A stretch of 7,625 bases of DNA from Lachnospiraceae bacterium (GCA_015057205.1 SVEW01000111.1:1-7625); one strand, 5' to 3'; shown: positions 1-7,015, numbered from the stretch's first letter. Made by a program: numbers and translations. Notes: generated from the sequence alone by a model not told the origin.

Positions 1-400
1 GCAAACCTTCTGAAACGATATAATCTACTGTAGCACGCTCGTTTAAACATGCTGCCGGATCCTGGAATACCATCTGAATATTTCTGATTACTTCTCTGTC
101 AAGCTGTTTGGAAATTTTTCCGGAGATTTTTACACCTTTGTACTGAATCTCGCCGGCTGCAAGTGGGTTAACACGGATAACCGCACGACCAATTGTAGTC
201 TTACCTGATCCGGATTCACCTACCAGTGAGAAAGTCTCTCCTTTGTAGATATCGAAAGAAGCATTTTTTACAGCTTTAACTGCTTCTTCGCCTTTTCCAA
301 ACGTAATATCAATATTTTTAATTGACAGTAATACCTCTCTGCCATTTTCATCCAATGGGCCATGTTCCGGTAAAATTGAAACATTATTCTGCTTAGACAC
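1..400 (-). CDS. oppF: Oligopeptide ABC transporter ATP-binding protein OppF (AmiF type), N-terminal 133 residues; 3' end outside window
   Basis: This is the second ATPase subunit of the peptide importer. It sits on the cytoplasmic face and pairs with OppD to power uptake. The frame opens with GTG at 398-400 (start MSKQNNVSIL) and runs off the left edge. GTG is chosen because a GGAG box at 409-412 lies 8 nt upstream and no ATG fits. Visible motifs are Walker A GESGSGKTT (residues 61-69) and the Q-loop QMVFQDP (109-115), followed by LNERATVDYIVSEGL, a stretch characteristic of AmiF/OppF and different from the SLNP version in OppD. The Walker A to Q-loop spacing is normal, so the large insertion seen in its partner OppD is absent here. 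The signature motif, Walker B and the C-terminal domain lie beyond the window. Only 11 nt separate it from oppD. The assignment rests on recalled family patterns and gene order. Confidence 0.93.
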   Translation of the reverse strand, partial: MSKQNNVSILPEHGPLDENGREVLLSIKNIDITFGKGEEAVKAVKNASFDIYKGETFSLVGESGSGKTTIGRAVIRVNPLAAGEIQYKGVKISGKISKQLDREVIRNIQMVFQDPAACLNERATVDYIVSEGL

Positions 401-408
401 TTTATATT

Positions 409-412
409 CTCC
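409..412 (-). promoter_or_regulatory. oppF ribosome binding site, overlapping the oppD stop codon
   Basis: Read on the minus strand, GGAG occupies 412-409, 8 nt before the GTG start of oppF. Its first base is also the last base of the oppD TAG stop (414-412). This decides the non-ATG start of oppF and suggests that ribosomes ending oppD can reinitiate on oppF. Confidence 0.7.
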
Positions 413-2157
413 TATATGTTAAATGCATTTATTAATTTTTCATGAATATCCTTGATACTATCCGGCTTCTCAATCTTAGGAGCGCTTGGATGTAACAACC
501 ATGTTCTGGCATAGTGTGTATCAGTGATCTTGAACATAGGCGGCGCTTCAAGGGTATCAATCTTTAAACAATACTGGTTACGTGGTGCAAACGGATCACC
601 CTTAATTTTGTTATAGAGTGATGGCGGCGTACCAGCGATTGAGAAAAGTTTTGTATTTCTCTGCGCCAACTGTGGAAGTGAGGAAAGAAGTGCCCATGTA
701 TATGGATGATGTGGATCATAAAATACTTCTTTTACCGTTCCTACTTCTACAATCTGTCCTGCATATAATACCGCAACACGATCTGCAATATTGGCAACAA
801 CACCGAGGTCATGAGTAATGAACACGATGGTAAAACCAAATTCTTTCTGTAAGTCTTTAATCAACTGCAAAATCTGTGCCTGAATGGTAACGTCAAGTGC
901 GGTTGTAGGCTCATCACAGATAAGAATCTTCGGCTGACAGGAAAGAGCAATCGCAATAACAATACGCTGTCTCATACCACCGGAGTACTCAAACGGATAA
1001 TCGTCAAAACGTTTCTCCGGATTCGGAATACCAACCTTGCTCATTAATTCAACAGCACGTTTTCTTGCTTCACCTACTGAACAATCCTGATGCTTCATAA
1101 TAACGGAAGTCATCTGTTTACCAATGGTAATAATTGGGTTTAAAGAAGTCATAGGATCCTGGAATACGGTTGCAACTCTACGTCCACGAACCTTAGACCA
1201 GTCTGCCTGTGTTTTCATCTTAGCCAAATCCAATACAGCGGTACCATGTAACTGCTGTTCTGTTTCATCTTCATAACGAACGCGGAATGTTACCGGTGCA
1301 AATACTGCATTTCTCTGACTGTCATCATTCAAGTCAACGCCAACCTTATAAGCCTTGGTTAACTGCTCAAGTAAGCCATCAATTGCTTTCTTTCTTTTGA
1401 AAGTACTGAATCTACCAACGGAGAGATACACTTCTTTTGCAAGTATTTCATTTCTCTTCTTGGTTTCCTCCGATACCGGAGCTTCAATCTCTTTCTTATA
1501 CTGAGCATCCAGTTTTGCTCTCTTTTCTTCATAAGATTTCATGTAAACCATGTCGGTCTTGGAAATCTCTGCACGTTTTTTCTTTTCCATCTCATGAAGT
1601 TTCTCGAAGTTTTTAATCTGAGAGTCTAATTCTTCAATCTTCTTCTGAGTTTCTTTAATCTTATCTTTTTCATTTGAAGCGAAAGTCTGTTTTAAGTTAA
1701 ATAAGTCGATTTTATCATCGCGCATTACTTTTAACTTAGCTTCATACTCTTCCATTTCTTCTTCGGAAAAGCTTTCTCTTGCCATTCTTTCCTTCTCTAA
1801 TTTTTCAAGTTCGCGATAAGTATTCGCTCCGGCTTCTGCCTTTGCACACTCGTCTAATGCCGCTTTAATTCTGGCAATGTCATTTCTTGCAGCCTGATTT
1901 AATGGCACTACGGTGTCTGCTAACTCGCTATCGTTGAAAATAATGCTTCCATTGTCGATGAATCCATTGGAATCAAGCATACCGGCAAAGGTCTTCGTAA
2001 AAACGGACTTACCGGAACCGGATTCTCCTACGATTGCGATGGATTCATTTTCATAAATATCCAATGAAATTCCACGAATCGCAGTTAAGATTCTTCCACG
2101 AACATGGAACTTAACCTCCAAATCCTTAACGGATAATAATACTTTTCTGTTTTCCAT
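412..2157 (-). CDS. oppD: Oligopeptide ABC transporter ATP-binding protein OppD (AmiE type) with a ~230-residue coiled-coil insertion
   Basis: This is an ATPase subunit of the peptide importer, acting with OppF beneath the OppB/OppC channel. The ABC motifs are complete: Walker A GESGSGKS (residues 44-51), Q-loop VFQDPMTSLNP (Q333), signature YSGGMRQR (391-398), Walker B ILICDEP with catalytic E416, D-loop ALD, and H-loop H449. The C-terminal part (DPHHPYTWALLSSLPQL, then GTPPSLY and THYARTWLLHPSAPK) matches the AmiE/OppD extension. At 581 residues it is far longer than the usual 330-360. The excess is an insertion at about residues 80-310, between strand GSIIF and the Q-loop region. Residues 86-240 are rich in K/E with heptad-like hydrophobic spacing and look like coiled coil; residues 240-310 look more globular. 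The multi-Cys cluster found in many OppD/DppD C-termini is reduced to C530. The start is supported by an AGAGGT box overlapping the oppC TAG stop, 12 nt downstream of that gene. The frame is intact and the motifs are preserved, so it is probably functional. Confidence 0.95.
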   Translation of the reverse strand: MENRKVLLSVKDLEVKFHVRGRILTAIRGISLDIYENESIAIVGESGSGKSVFTKTFAGMLDSNGFIDNGSIIFNDSELADTVVPLNQAARNDIARIKAALDECAKAEAGANTYRELEKLEKERMARESFSEEEMEEYEAKLKVMRDDKIDLFNLKQTFASNEKDKIKETQKKIEELDSQIKNFEKLHEMEKKKRAEISKTDMVYMKSYEEKRAKLDAQYKKEIEAPVSEETKKRNEILAKEVYLSVGRFSTFKRKKAIDGLLEQLTKAYKVGVDLNDDSQRNAVFAPVTFRVRYEDETEQQLHGTAVLDLAKMKTQADWSKVRGRRVATVFQDPMTSLNPIITIGKQMTSVIMKHQDCSVGEARKRAVELMSKVGIPNPEKRFDDYPFEYSGGMRQRIVIAIALSCQPKILICDEPTTALDVTIQAQILQLIKDLQKEFGFTIVFITHDLGVVANIADRVAVLYAGQIVEVGTVKEVFYDPHHPYTWALLSSLPQLAQRNTKLFSIAGTPPSLYNKIKGDPFAPRNQYCLKIDTLEAPPMFKITDTHYARTWLLHPSAPKIEKPDSIKDIHEKLINAFNI

Positions 2158-2169
2158 TTACTCGTACCT

Positions 2170-3138
2170 CTACATATGTGTTCTAGGATCCGCAGCATCA
2201 CCGATGTTCTGTCCTGCAACGAACAATACTACGGTAATAATCGCAGATACAGCTACCGGTGCCCAGAATTCAAATTCCCAACCTGGGGTAACCATAGCAG
2301 TCTGTGCGTTCTGAATAATCTTACCTAAGGAGTCTTCCGTAAGTCCCATTCCAATGTAGGAAAGGTAAACTTCGTAACTAATGTAGGAAGGAATCTCCGC
2401 TGCTAAATAGGTTACGATAACGGAGGTCATAAATGGAAGTACATTACGCGTCAAAATACGCGAAACCGGGGTTCCCAAACAACGGGATGCCAGGTTATAC
2501 TCTCTATCACGAATGATAATAACCTGCGTACGTATAAAGAACGCAATGAATAACCATGAAGTCAAGCACATTGCAAATACAAGACTCCAGAAGCTTGCTC
2601 CCAAAATCATGATCATAACGGATACCAATAAGATAACCGGTACATTGGCAATGATGTTATAAACCTCAATCATGAAAATATCAATTTTCTTTACAAATCC
2701 CCACAAACATCCAACTGCAACACCAATTGTCATGTTAATGGCTCCACACACAAGTGCAAGTGTAATGGAAATTCTGGAACCGAACCAGATTGCGTCAAAT
2801 GTTGACTGTCCCTGTCCACCGGTTCCAAGCATACTATGTAAGCTAAATCCTAATTTTGCAATTGCTTTACCAGGACTTAAATGTTTCATGGATGCATCTG
2901 TAATGTTTGCAAACGGATCATATGAAACACATAACGGATAAACGTAAGTCAACAACAATACAACCGCCAATAATCCTAAGATAAAGTAATTTATTTTTTT
3001 TCTAAAAAATACACGAAACACGGATTTCCAATAGGAATATCTCGGTGCCGTAATCTTCTCTGAACTTGCTGATCTGCTATCTACTCTGGCAAACAGTTCT
3101 TCCTCAGACAAGCCATACTTTTCAAATTCATTATTCAT
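2170..3138 (-). CDS. oppC: Oligopeptide ABC transporter permease OppC (AmiD type)
   Basis: This is one of the two channel-forming membrane subunits of the importer. The 322 residues are close to the usual length of about 300-310. Residues 1-48 are a hydrophilic cytoplasmic tail. The first membrane helix is at about 50-70. An outside segment follows, ending in LGTGGQGQSTFDAIWFGSR (104-122), the family position usually read as GTDxxGRDxxSRxxxG(A/S)R; the usual Asp after GT is Gly here. Hydrophobic helices follow at about 124-148, 160-180, 184-206, 235-258 and 292-310. The EAA-type coupling loop that contacts the ATPases is at about 213-236 (ASRCLGTPVSRILTRNVLP). The ending GQNIGDAADPRTHM is typical of OppC. 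The gene begins 12 nt after oppB; an AAGG box overlapping the oppB TAA stop, 10 nt before the ATG, is the best ribosome binding site and is weak, so translational coupling to oppB is likely. Confidence 0.95.
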   Translation of the reverse strand: MNNEFEKYGLSEEELFARVDSRSASSEKITAPRYSYWKSVFRVFFRKKINYFILGLLAVVLLLTYVYPLCVSYDPFANITDASMKHLSPGKAIAKLGFSLHSMLGTGGQGQSTFDAIWFGSRISITLALVCGAINMTIGVAVGCLWGFVKKIDIFMIEVYNIIANVPVILLVSVMIMILGASFWSLVFAMCLTSWLFIAFFIRTQVIIIRDREYNLASRCLGTPVSRILTRNVLPFMTSVIVTYLAAEIPSYISYEVYLSYIGMGLTEDSLGKIIQNAQTAMVTPGWEFEFWAPVAVSAIITVVLFVAGQNIGDAADPRTHM

Positions 3139-3150
3139 ATCAACCCAACC

Positions 3151-4722
3151 TTACCTGTCTTTCGTAGTAAATGAAATTCTCGGATCGACGGTAGCCATCA
3201 ATACGTCGCCTAAAATAGAAGCAATTACTGTTAACAACGCATAGAACAATACAACACCGACGATAACGCTATTGTCATGTTTTGCCAAAGCTTCTACCAG
3301 CATACCACCGGTACCAGGAATAACGTAGCAACGCTCCGTAATAAGTGCTCCGACCAATGCAAACAAGACGGTTCCAGGAATACCCTGAATAATCGGAATT
3401 GCTGCGTTCTTCAAAACATGCTTTCTATAAATCTCTCTCTCTGACAAACCTTCAGAACGAGCAAATTTAACATAATCCATGTTCATCTGGTCAATCATGA
3501 ATCGACGTAACCATCTCATAATATTTCCGATACTTGGCAATGCCAGGGAAATAATCGGTAATACGTACATGGCCAACTTCGCTTTCTCCAAGTCATAGGC
3601 CGTCGGCAATCCCAAAGCACCACCGATAGCTCTTACCAGGAAGATATATGCCAACGCAGGTACGGAAATAATAACTACGATATAAACCGTACCTATCTTA
3701 TCAGCCAGTTTATCCTTCTTACGTGCCATCAAAATAGCAGCCGGAACCGCAATTAAGTAAGCCAACATAGAGGATAAAATACCGTTTACGAAAGAGAATC
3801 CCATTTTAGATCTCTGATTCTTAACAGTCTTTGTGTTGGTGTAGTCGTCAGTAAAACGAGCTTTTAACATACGGCTTGTCTTACGTGATCCTGCTACATA
3901 AGCTGCCGAATGCATATCATCTGCTGATTTCTCTTTCAAGCCTGTCGGATAAGTAATCATAGATTTTACATAACCGCCCTGTGGCTCAATCATTGTATCA
4001 GCAACGTCAATTCCCTGGTTAATAGAATAAGATTCACCAAGGCGAATCTTAATCAGATTCTGATGTAAAAATGGGAATCGACCATCAAAGTATAACAAAT
4101 ACTTATACTCCGTTCCATTTCCGATAATGGCCGGTGAAAATTTCTTTCCTCCGTATACCGGGTCATGTAATGTAAAGGTATATCCACGTTTTCCTTCTAC
4201 ATTTTTCGCATAATGAATGTTATCAATATGCACGAAGTGTGAGAAATAGGTTCCCAATCTGCTTAGCAACGGGATGTCTTTGTATGCGAATATAGCCGGC
4301 TCACCACCCTTAGCGATTCTTCCGCTAAGTTCTGTAACTGCTTCCAGTCTTTTTACAGTGAATCCTTTTTTTGTATATTCTTCAGTAAATTTTTCAATGT
4401 ATTCTTTTGTTAAATCCGAGTCTTGTGCGGAAGTTTTTCCCAATATAACCGCATGACTTCTTGTGTCTTCATCAATTTTCCCACTTTTTTTCAACTCCTG
4501 CATCCAGGTGGTATAATTTTCAAATTTTAAATACCCATAATCCTGCCAACGTGCATACATGTAAAGTGTTTTCTTATTATTACCAACACGGGTAAAGACA
4601 GGGTCGCTGGAAAAAAGAAGTTCTTTATTCATTAATCCATAAATCAAAATCATTACAATCGCAATAACGATTGAAACGGAAATCAATCCGTGTATAAATC
4701 TTCTAATAACATATTTTGTCAT
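3151..4722 (-). CDS. oppB: Oligopeptide ABC transporter permease OppB (AmiC type) with a large extracytoplasmic domain
   Basis: This is the partner permease of OppC. I place the start at the ATG at 4720-4722, giving 523 residues beginning MTKYVIRRFI, the standard start of OppB/AmiC proteins. The in-frame upstream ATG at 4782 would run translation through a strong stem-loop and add 20 atypical residues. Ribosome binding signals before 4722 are weak (AGAAGAG / GTGGG). Helix 1 spans about 12-31. Residues 32-308 then form a hydrophilic outside domain ending near the LGESYS motif, the position of the GDLGxS pattern of short OppB proteins. Five further helices lie at about 310-334, 343-367, 382-400, 447-465 and 486-510. 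The EAA coupling loop is at 420-444 (ARSEGLSEREIYRKHVLKNAAIP), and the ending ATVDPRISF is typical. Classical OppB proteins have about 306-320 residues; pneumococcal AmiC, about 500, also has the enlarged loop, so this is an Ami-type trait and not a fusion artefact. Confidence 0.93.
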   Translation of the reverse strand: MTKYVIRRFIHGLISVSIVIAIVMILIYGLMNKELLFSSDPVFTRVGNNKKTLYMYARWQDYGYLKFENYTTWMQELKKSGKIDEDTRSHAVILGKTSAQDSDLTKEYIEKFTEEYTKKGFTVKRLEAVTELSGRIAKGGEPAIFAYKDIPLLSRLGTYFSHFVHIDNIHYAKNVEGKRGYTFTLHDPVYGGKKFSPAIIGNGTEYKYLLYFDGRFPFLHQNLIKIRLGESYSINQGIDVADTMIEPQGGYVKSMITYPTGLKEKSADDMHSAAYVAGSRKTSRMLKARFTDDYTNTKTVKNQRSKMGFSFVNGILSSMLAYLIAVPAAILMARKKDKLADKIGTVYIVVIISVPALAYIFLVRAIGGALGLPTAYDLEKAKLAMYVLPIISLALPSIGNIMRWLRRFMIDQMNMDYVKFARSEGLSEREIYRKHVLKNAAIPIIQGIPGTVLFALVGALITERCYVIPGTGGMLVEALAKHDNSVIVGVVLFYALLTVIASILGDVLMATVDPRISFTTKDR

Positions 4723-4747
4723 AATCGCCCACTCTTCTAACACAGCA

Positions 4748-4774
4748 GAAGAACGGGACGGGTGCCCGTTCTTC
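4748..4774 (-). promoter_or_regulatory. Intercistronic stem-loop between oppA and oppB
   Basis: Two perfect 10-base arms (4748-4757 and 4765-4774, GAAGAACGGG paired with CCCGTTCTTC) flank a 7-base loop. On the transcribed minus strand no U-run follows the stem, so it is not a standard rho-independent terminator. It begins 29 nt after the oppA stop and ends 25 nt before the oppB start. A stem in this place in binding-protein transporter operons commonly protects the 3' end of the binding-protein mRNA or partly limits read-through, giving more OppA than permease. That role is inferred here. A shorter alternative pairing (ACGGG with CCCGT) exists inside it. Confidence 0.8.
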
Positions 4775-4803
4775 CGGTGCATTATTATTCTACTTTGTTA
4801 GTT

Positions 4804-6996
4804 TTAGAAAATACCTAAGCTCTTGGTGCTGTAACCGTTTCCTGCCGGTAACAAGGTATCCAAGAATGTCTGTGGGTCACCATAGTCAGGACCCCAGCCA
4901 GAGAAGGTATAAATATCATAGTTTGTATCGCTACCTTTTTCTGCATAGTATCCACAGTAATACCAGTCATCAATAACAGCTGTCTCAACTACGTTAACGA
5001 TAACTTTCTTATCCAACGCGTTTTCAACGCTCTGTTTGTATGCCATAGCCTGGTTCTTGAAGTATGCTGGTGCAGAAGCTGTTGGGTAGTCAATGTAGAT
5101 TGGATTCTTTTCATCAACATCTACACCCTGTGCAGCTAATTCTTTAATTGCTGCTTCAAGTTCTTTCTTAGCATTGTCTACATTATACCATCCATCGTAG
5201 CCTTCTCCGGATCCTGCTCCGTTCTCAGCTTTTTCATCGTAAACTTTTACTGGGAATCCATCTGCATCTAACTGTGCCTGTACTAACTTAGAATATGGAG
5301 TACCAGCTTCGAATGTAACGTCTTTTCCGCCAATATTTGCTGTAATTTCATTTTCGGTATATACCAAATTCCATCCGGTATATAAGTTCTTAAGAGCGGT
5401 TGCTGCTAAATCATCACCGTATCTCTGTGCTCTGTAAACAGTTCTGTCTACGGAGAAGTTCAATGCGTTACGGAAATGGTTGTTAAGTAATGCAGCTTTG
5501 GTTCTAGTCTTGTCATCATCAGACTTCGGAGATGGTAATCCCTTGCCATCGTTGAAGTTTACATAGGACTGACGATTCAAGTTGTAGAATCCAACGAAAG
5601 TAGTTCCGGTTACCTGAGAAATACTTACGTATTTATCAAAGTTTCCGTCTTTCTTTGTTACAGGAATAAGTTCCTGAGAAATTGCACAAGAATCTACGAC
5701 TCCGCTTGTTGCATCTTTGTACATCTTAGTTGGGTCTGAACCATCGGTGTATTTCCAGTTAAGTTTCTTAACTGTCTGGTTCTTCTTGTCCCAGTAACCC
5801 TTGTTTGCTTCGTAAATGATACTGTTCTTGCTTGTGTAGCTCTTGATTACGAATGCTCCACAGTAAGCAATATCGTCAGGGCTCTTACCATATTTGTAAT
5901 CCTTAGCAGAGTTGTCATATTCCTGACCGAACTTACCGCCTTTGGACTCGTAGAACTCTCTGTTCATTGGTAAGAATACACTGTATCCAAGCATACTCAT
6001 AAAGTATGGGGTTGGTTTCTCAAGTGTGTACTCTAAGGTGTAATCATCAACAGCCTTAACACCTACTTCAGCGAAATCAACAACGTCACCATTGGTGTAT
6101 CCCTTAGCGTTCTTAATTACGTCTGCAACTAAGCTTTCAAGACCACCTTTAACGTCTAACATATGCTGCATACCAGCTACGAAGTCATCAGCAGTTACAT
6201 CGCCAACTTCACGCTGCTGGTTATCATACCATTTCAAGCCTTTACGAAGATGGAAAGTGTAGGTTAAGTGATCATCAGATTCTTCCCAGCTTTCTGCAAG
6301 CTTTCCAACCATCTGGCTTTCTACATCGTATCCAACCAATGGATCGATAGTGTTAAGAATTGCATCTGTATCTGCCTGTAAAGATGTTCCAAGGCAATCC
6401 CAGGTCTTTGGCTCACTGGAGTACAACATAGATACTTCGTCTTTGAACTTGTATCCCTTGTCTTTCATGTATTTGATCTGCCAATCTCTGTACTTGCCGG
6501 TTCCTCTCATTTCATTCCATTTCTTTCTCATTTCGTCAACATCGGCCGGTTTAACGAAACCTTTTCCGTCGATTGCCAACCACTGATAAGCTTTGTCTGC
6601 TTCAAGACCCCAAGCAATATCCGGAGCGCTATGAGGTGCGATTCTGGTAACACGATATCCACCGCCACTACCTTCTAATGGTAACAGAACACCACTTTCC
6701 AGTAACTTTGCCTCTGCGATTGCCATCTTAACAAAACGCTCATCATTGTTGTCAGTAATTTTCTTTGCCTCATCATAAGCAGCACTATACTCGCCCAAAA
6801 CGGCATTGTATACGATGTCACTCTGCTCATCGTACTCTTTGCCTTCCAGCTGCTTAAGGATGTTCTCGCTAGACGCTGGCTTCTTAGCGTCTGAGCCTCC
6901 GCCATTGTTGCTTTCCTGGCTCTTGCCACCACAAGCAACAACACTAAATGCTGTGGATGCTGCTAATGCAACACACATAAATTTTCTCCACTTCAT
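4804..6996 (-). CDS. oppA: Oligopeptide-binding lipoprotein OppA (AmiA-like, SBP family 5), apparently circularly permuted
   Basis: This is the peptide-capturing lipoprotein of the importer, anchored on the outer face of the membrane. Residues 1-21 are a lipoprotein signal peptide (MKWRK, hydrophobic core, lipobox VVAC) with C22 as the lipidated residue, followed by a Gly/Ser/Asn-rich linker to about residue 43. Residues 186-730 match the order of an AmiA/OppA protein from its mature N-terminus (SMLYSSEPKTWD; SWEESDDHLTYTFHLRKGLKWY, 236-257; VTADDFVAGMQHMLD, 267-281; VGVKAVDDYTLEYTLEKP, 311-328; FRNALNFSVDR, 508-518; FSGWGPDYGDPQTFLDT, 698-714). It then stops at GIF, where family members normally continue for well over 100 residues. 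That missing C-terminal block is recognisable near the front, at about residues 66-165: LGEYSAAYDEA, then DERFVKMAIAEAKLLESGVLLPL, GGGYRVTRIAP and ADVDEMRKKWNEM. The protein is therefore best read as a complete, permuted fold of 730 residues, not a truncation. The start has a GGGAGG box 12 nt upstream. Confidence 0.95.
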   Translation of the reverse strand: MKWRKFMCVALAASTAFSVVACGGKSQESNNGGGSDAKKPASSENILKQLEGKEYDEQSDIVYNAVLGEYSAAYDEAKKITDNNDERFVKMAIAEAKLLESGVLLPLEGSGGGYRVTRIAPHSAPDIAWGLEADKAYQWLAIDGKGFVKPADVDEMRKKWNEMRGTGKYRDWQIKYMKDKGYKFKDEVSMLYSSEPKTWDCLGTSLQADTDAILNTIDPLVGYDVESQMVGKLAESWEESDDHLTYTFHLRKGLKWYDNQQREVGDVTADDFVAGMQHMLDVKGGLESLVADVIKNAKGYTNGDVVDFAEVGVKAVDDYTLEYTLEKPTPYFMSMLGYSVFLPMNREFYESKGGKFGQEYDNSAKDYKYGKSPDDIAYCGAFVIKSYTSKNSIIYEANKGYWDKKNQTVKKLNWKYTDGSDPTKMYKDATSGVVDSCAISQELIPVTKKDGNFDKYVSISQVTGTTFVGFYNLNRQSYVNFNDGKGLPSPKSDDDKTRTKAALLNNHFRNALNFSVDRTVYRAQRYGDDLAATALKNLYTGWNLVYTENEITANIGGKDVTFEAGTPYSKLVQAQLDADGFPVKVYDEKAENGAGSGEGYDGWYNVDNAKKELEAAIKELAAQGVDVDEKNPIYIDYPTASAPAYFKNQAMAYKQSVENALDKKVIVNVVETAVIDDWYYCGYYAEKGSDTNYDIYTFSGWGPDYGDPQTFLDTLLPAGNGYSTKSLGIF
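6931..6996 (-). other. Lipoprotein signal peptide of OppA
   Basis: Residues 1-22 of OppA carry a basic start (K2, R4, K5), a hydrophobic core and the lipobox V19-V20-A21-C22. Signal peptidase II is expected to cut before C22 after lipid attachment. The glycine-rich stretch GGKSQESNNGGGS that follows is a typical flexible tether. Because of the permutation, the tether leads into what is normally the C-terminal part of the fold. Confidence 0.88.
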
Positions 6997-7008
6997 TGTT
7001 TCTTACTT

Positions 7009-7015
7009 CCTCCCT
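7009..7015 (-). promoter_or_regulatory. oppA ribosome binding site
   Basis: On the minus strand AGGGAGG, continuing into AAG, lies 12 nt before the oppA ATG. It is by far the strongest Shine-Dalgarno sequence in the operon, which fits high production of the binding protein relative to the membrane and ATPase subunits. Confidence 0.8.

Noticed and set aside
1228..1920. OppD insertion as a separate gene, intein or mobile insertion
   Set aside because: The reading frame is continuous, there are no intein splice motifs or terminal repeats, base usage resembles the rest of the gene, and the region forms a helical insertion in a loop of the ATPase core.
618..2941. Plus-strand frames at 618-818 and 2672-2941
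   Set aside because: Both lie antisense within oppD and oppC, which have clear family motifs throughout; no independent ribosome binding sites or domains were seen.
4748..4774. The oppA-oppB stem-loop as a full rho-independent terminator
   Set aside because: No U-run follows on the transcribed strand, and oppBCDF lack another convincing promoter, so read-through is required.
4723..4782. Upstream ATG at 4782 as the start of oppB, adding 20 residues
   Set aside because: The added sequence is encoded by the stem-loop, has no ribosome binding site before it, and is unlike OppB N-termini; the ATG at 4722 gives the expected MTKYVIRRF start.
4783..4866. oppA truncated by a frameshift or early stop
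   Set aside because: No continuation of the family C-terminus is present in any frame in the 81 nt before oppB, while matching sequence is present at the protein's N-terminal end, so permutation explains it better.
4274..6586. Plus-strand frames at 4274-4456 and 6350-6586
   Set aside because: They are antisense shadows of oppB and oppA without start signals or recognisable products.
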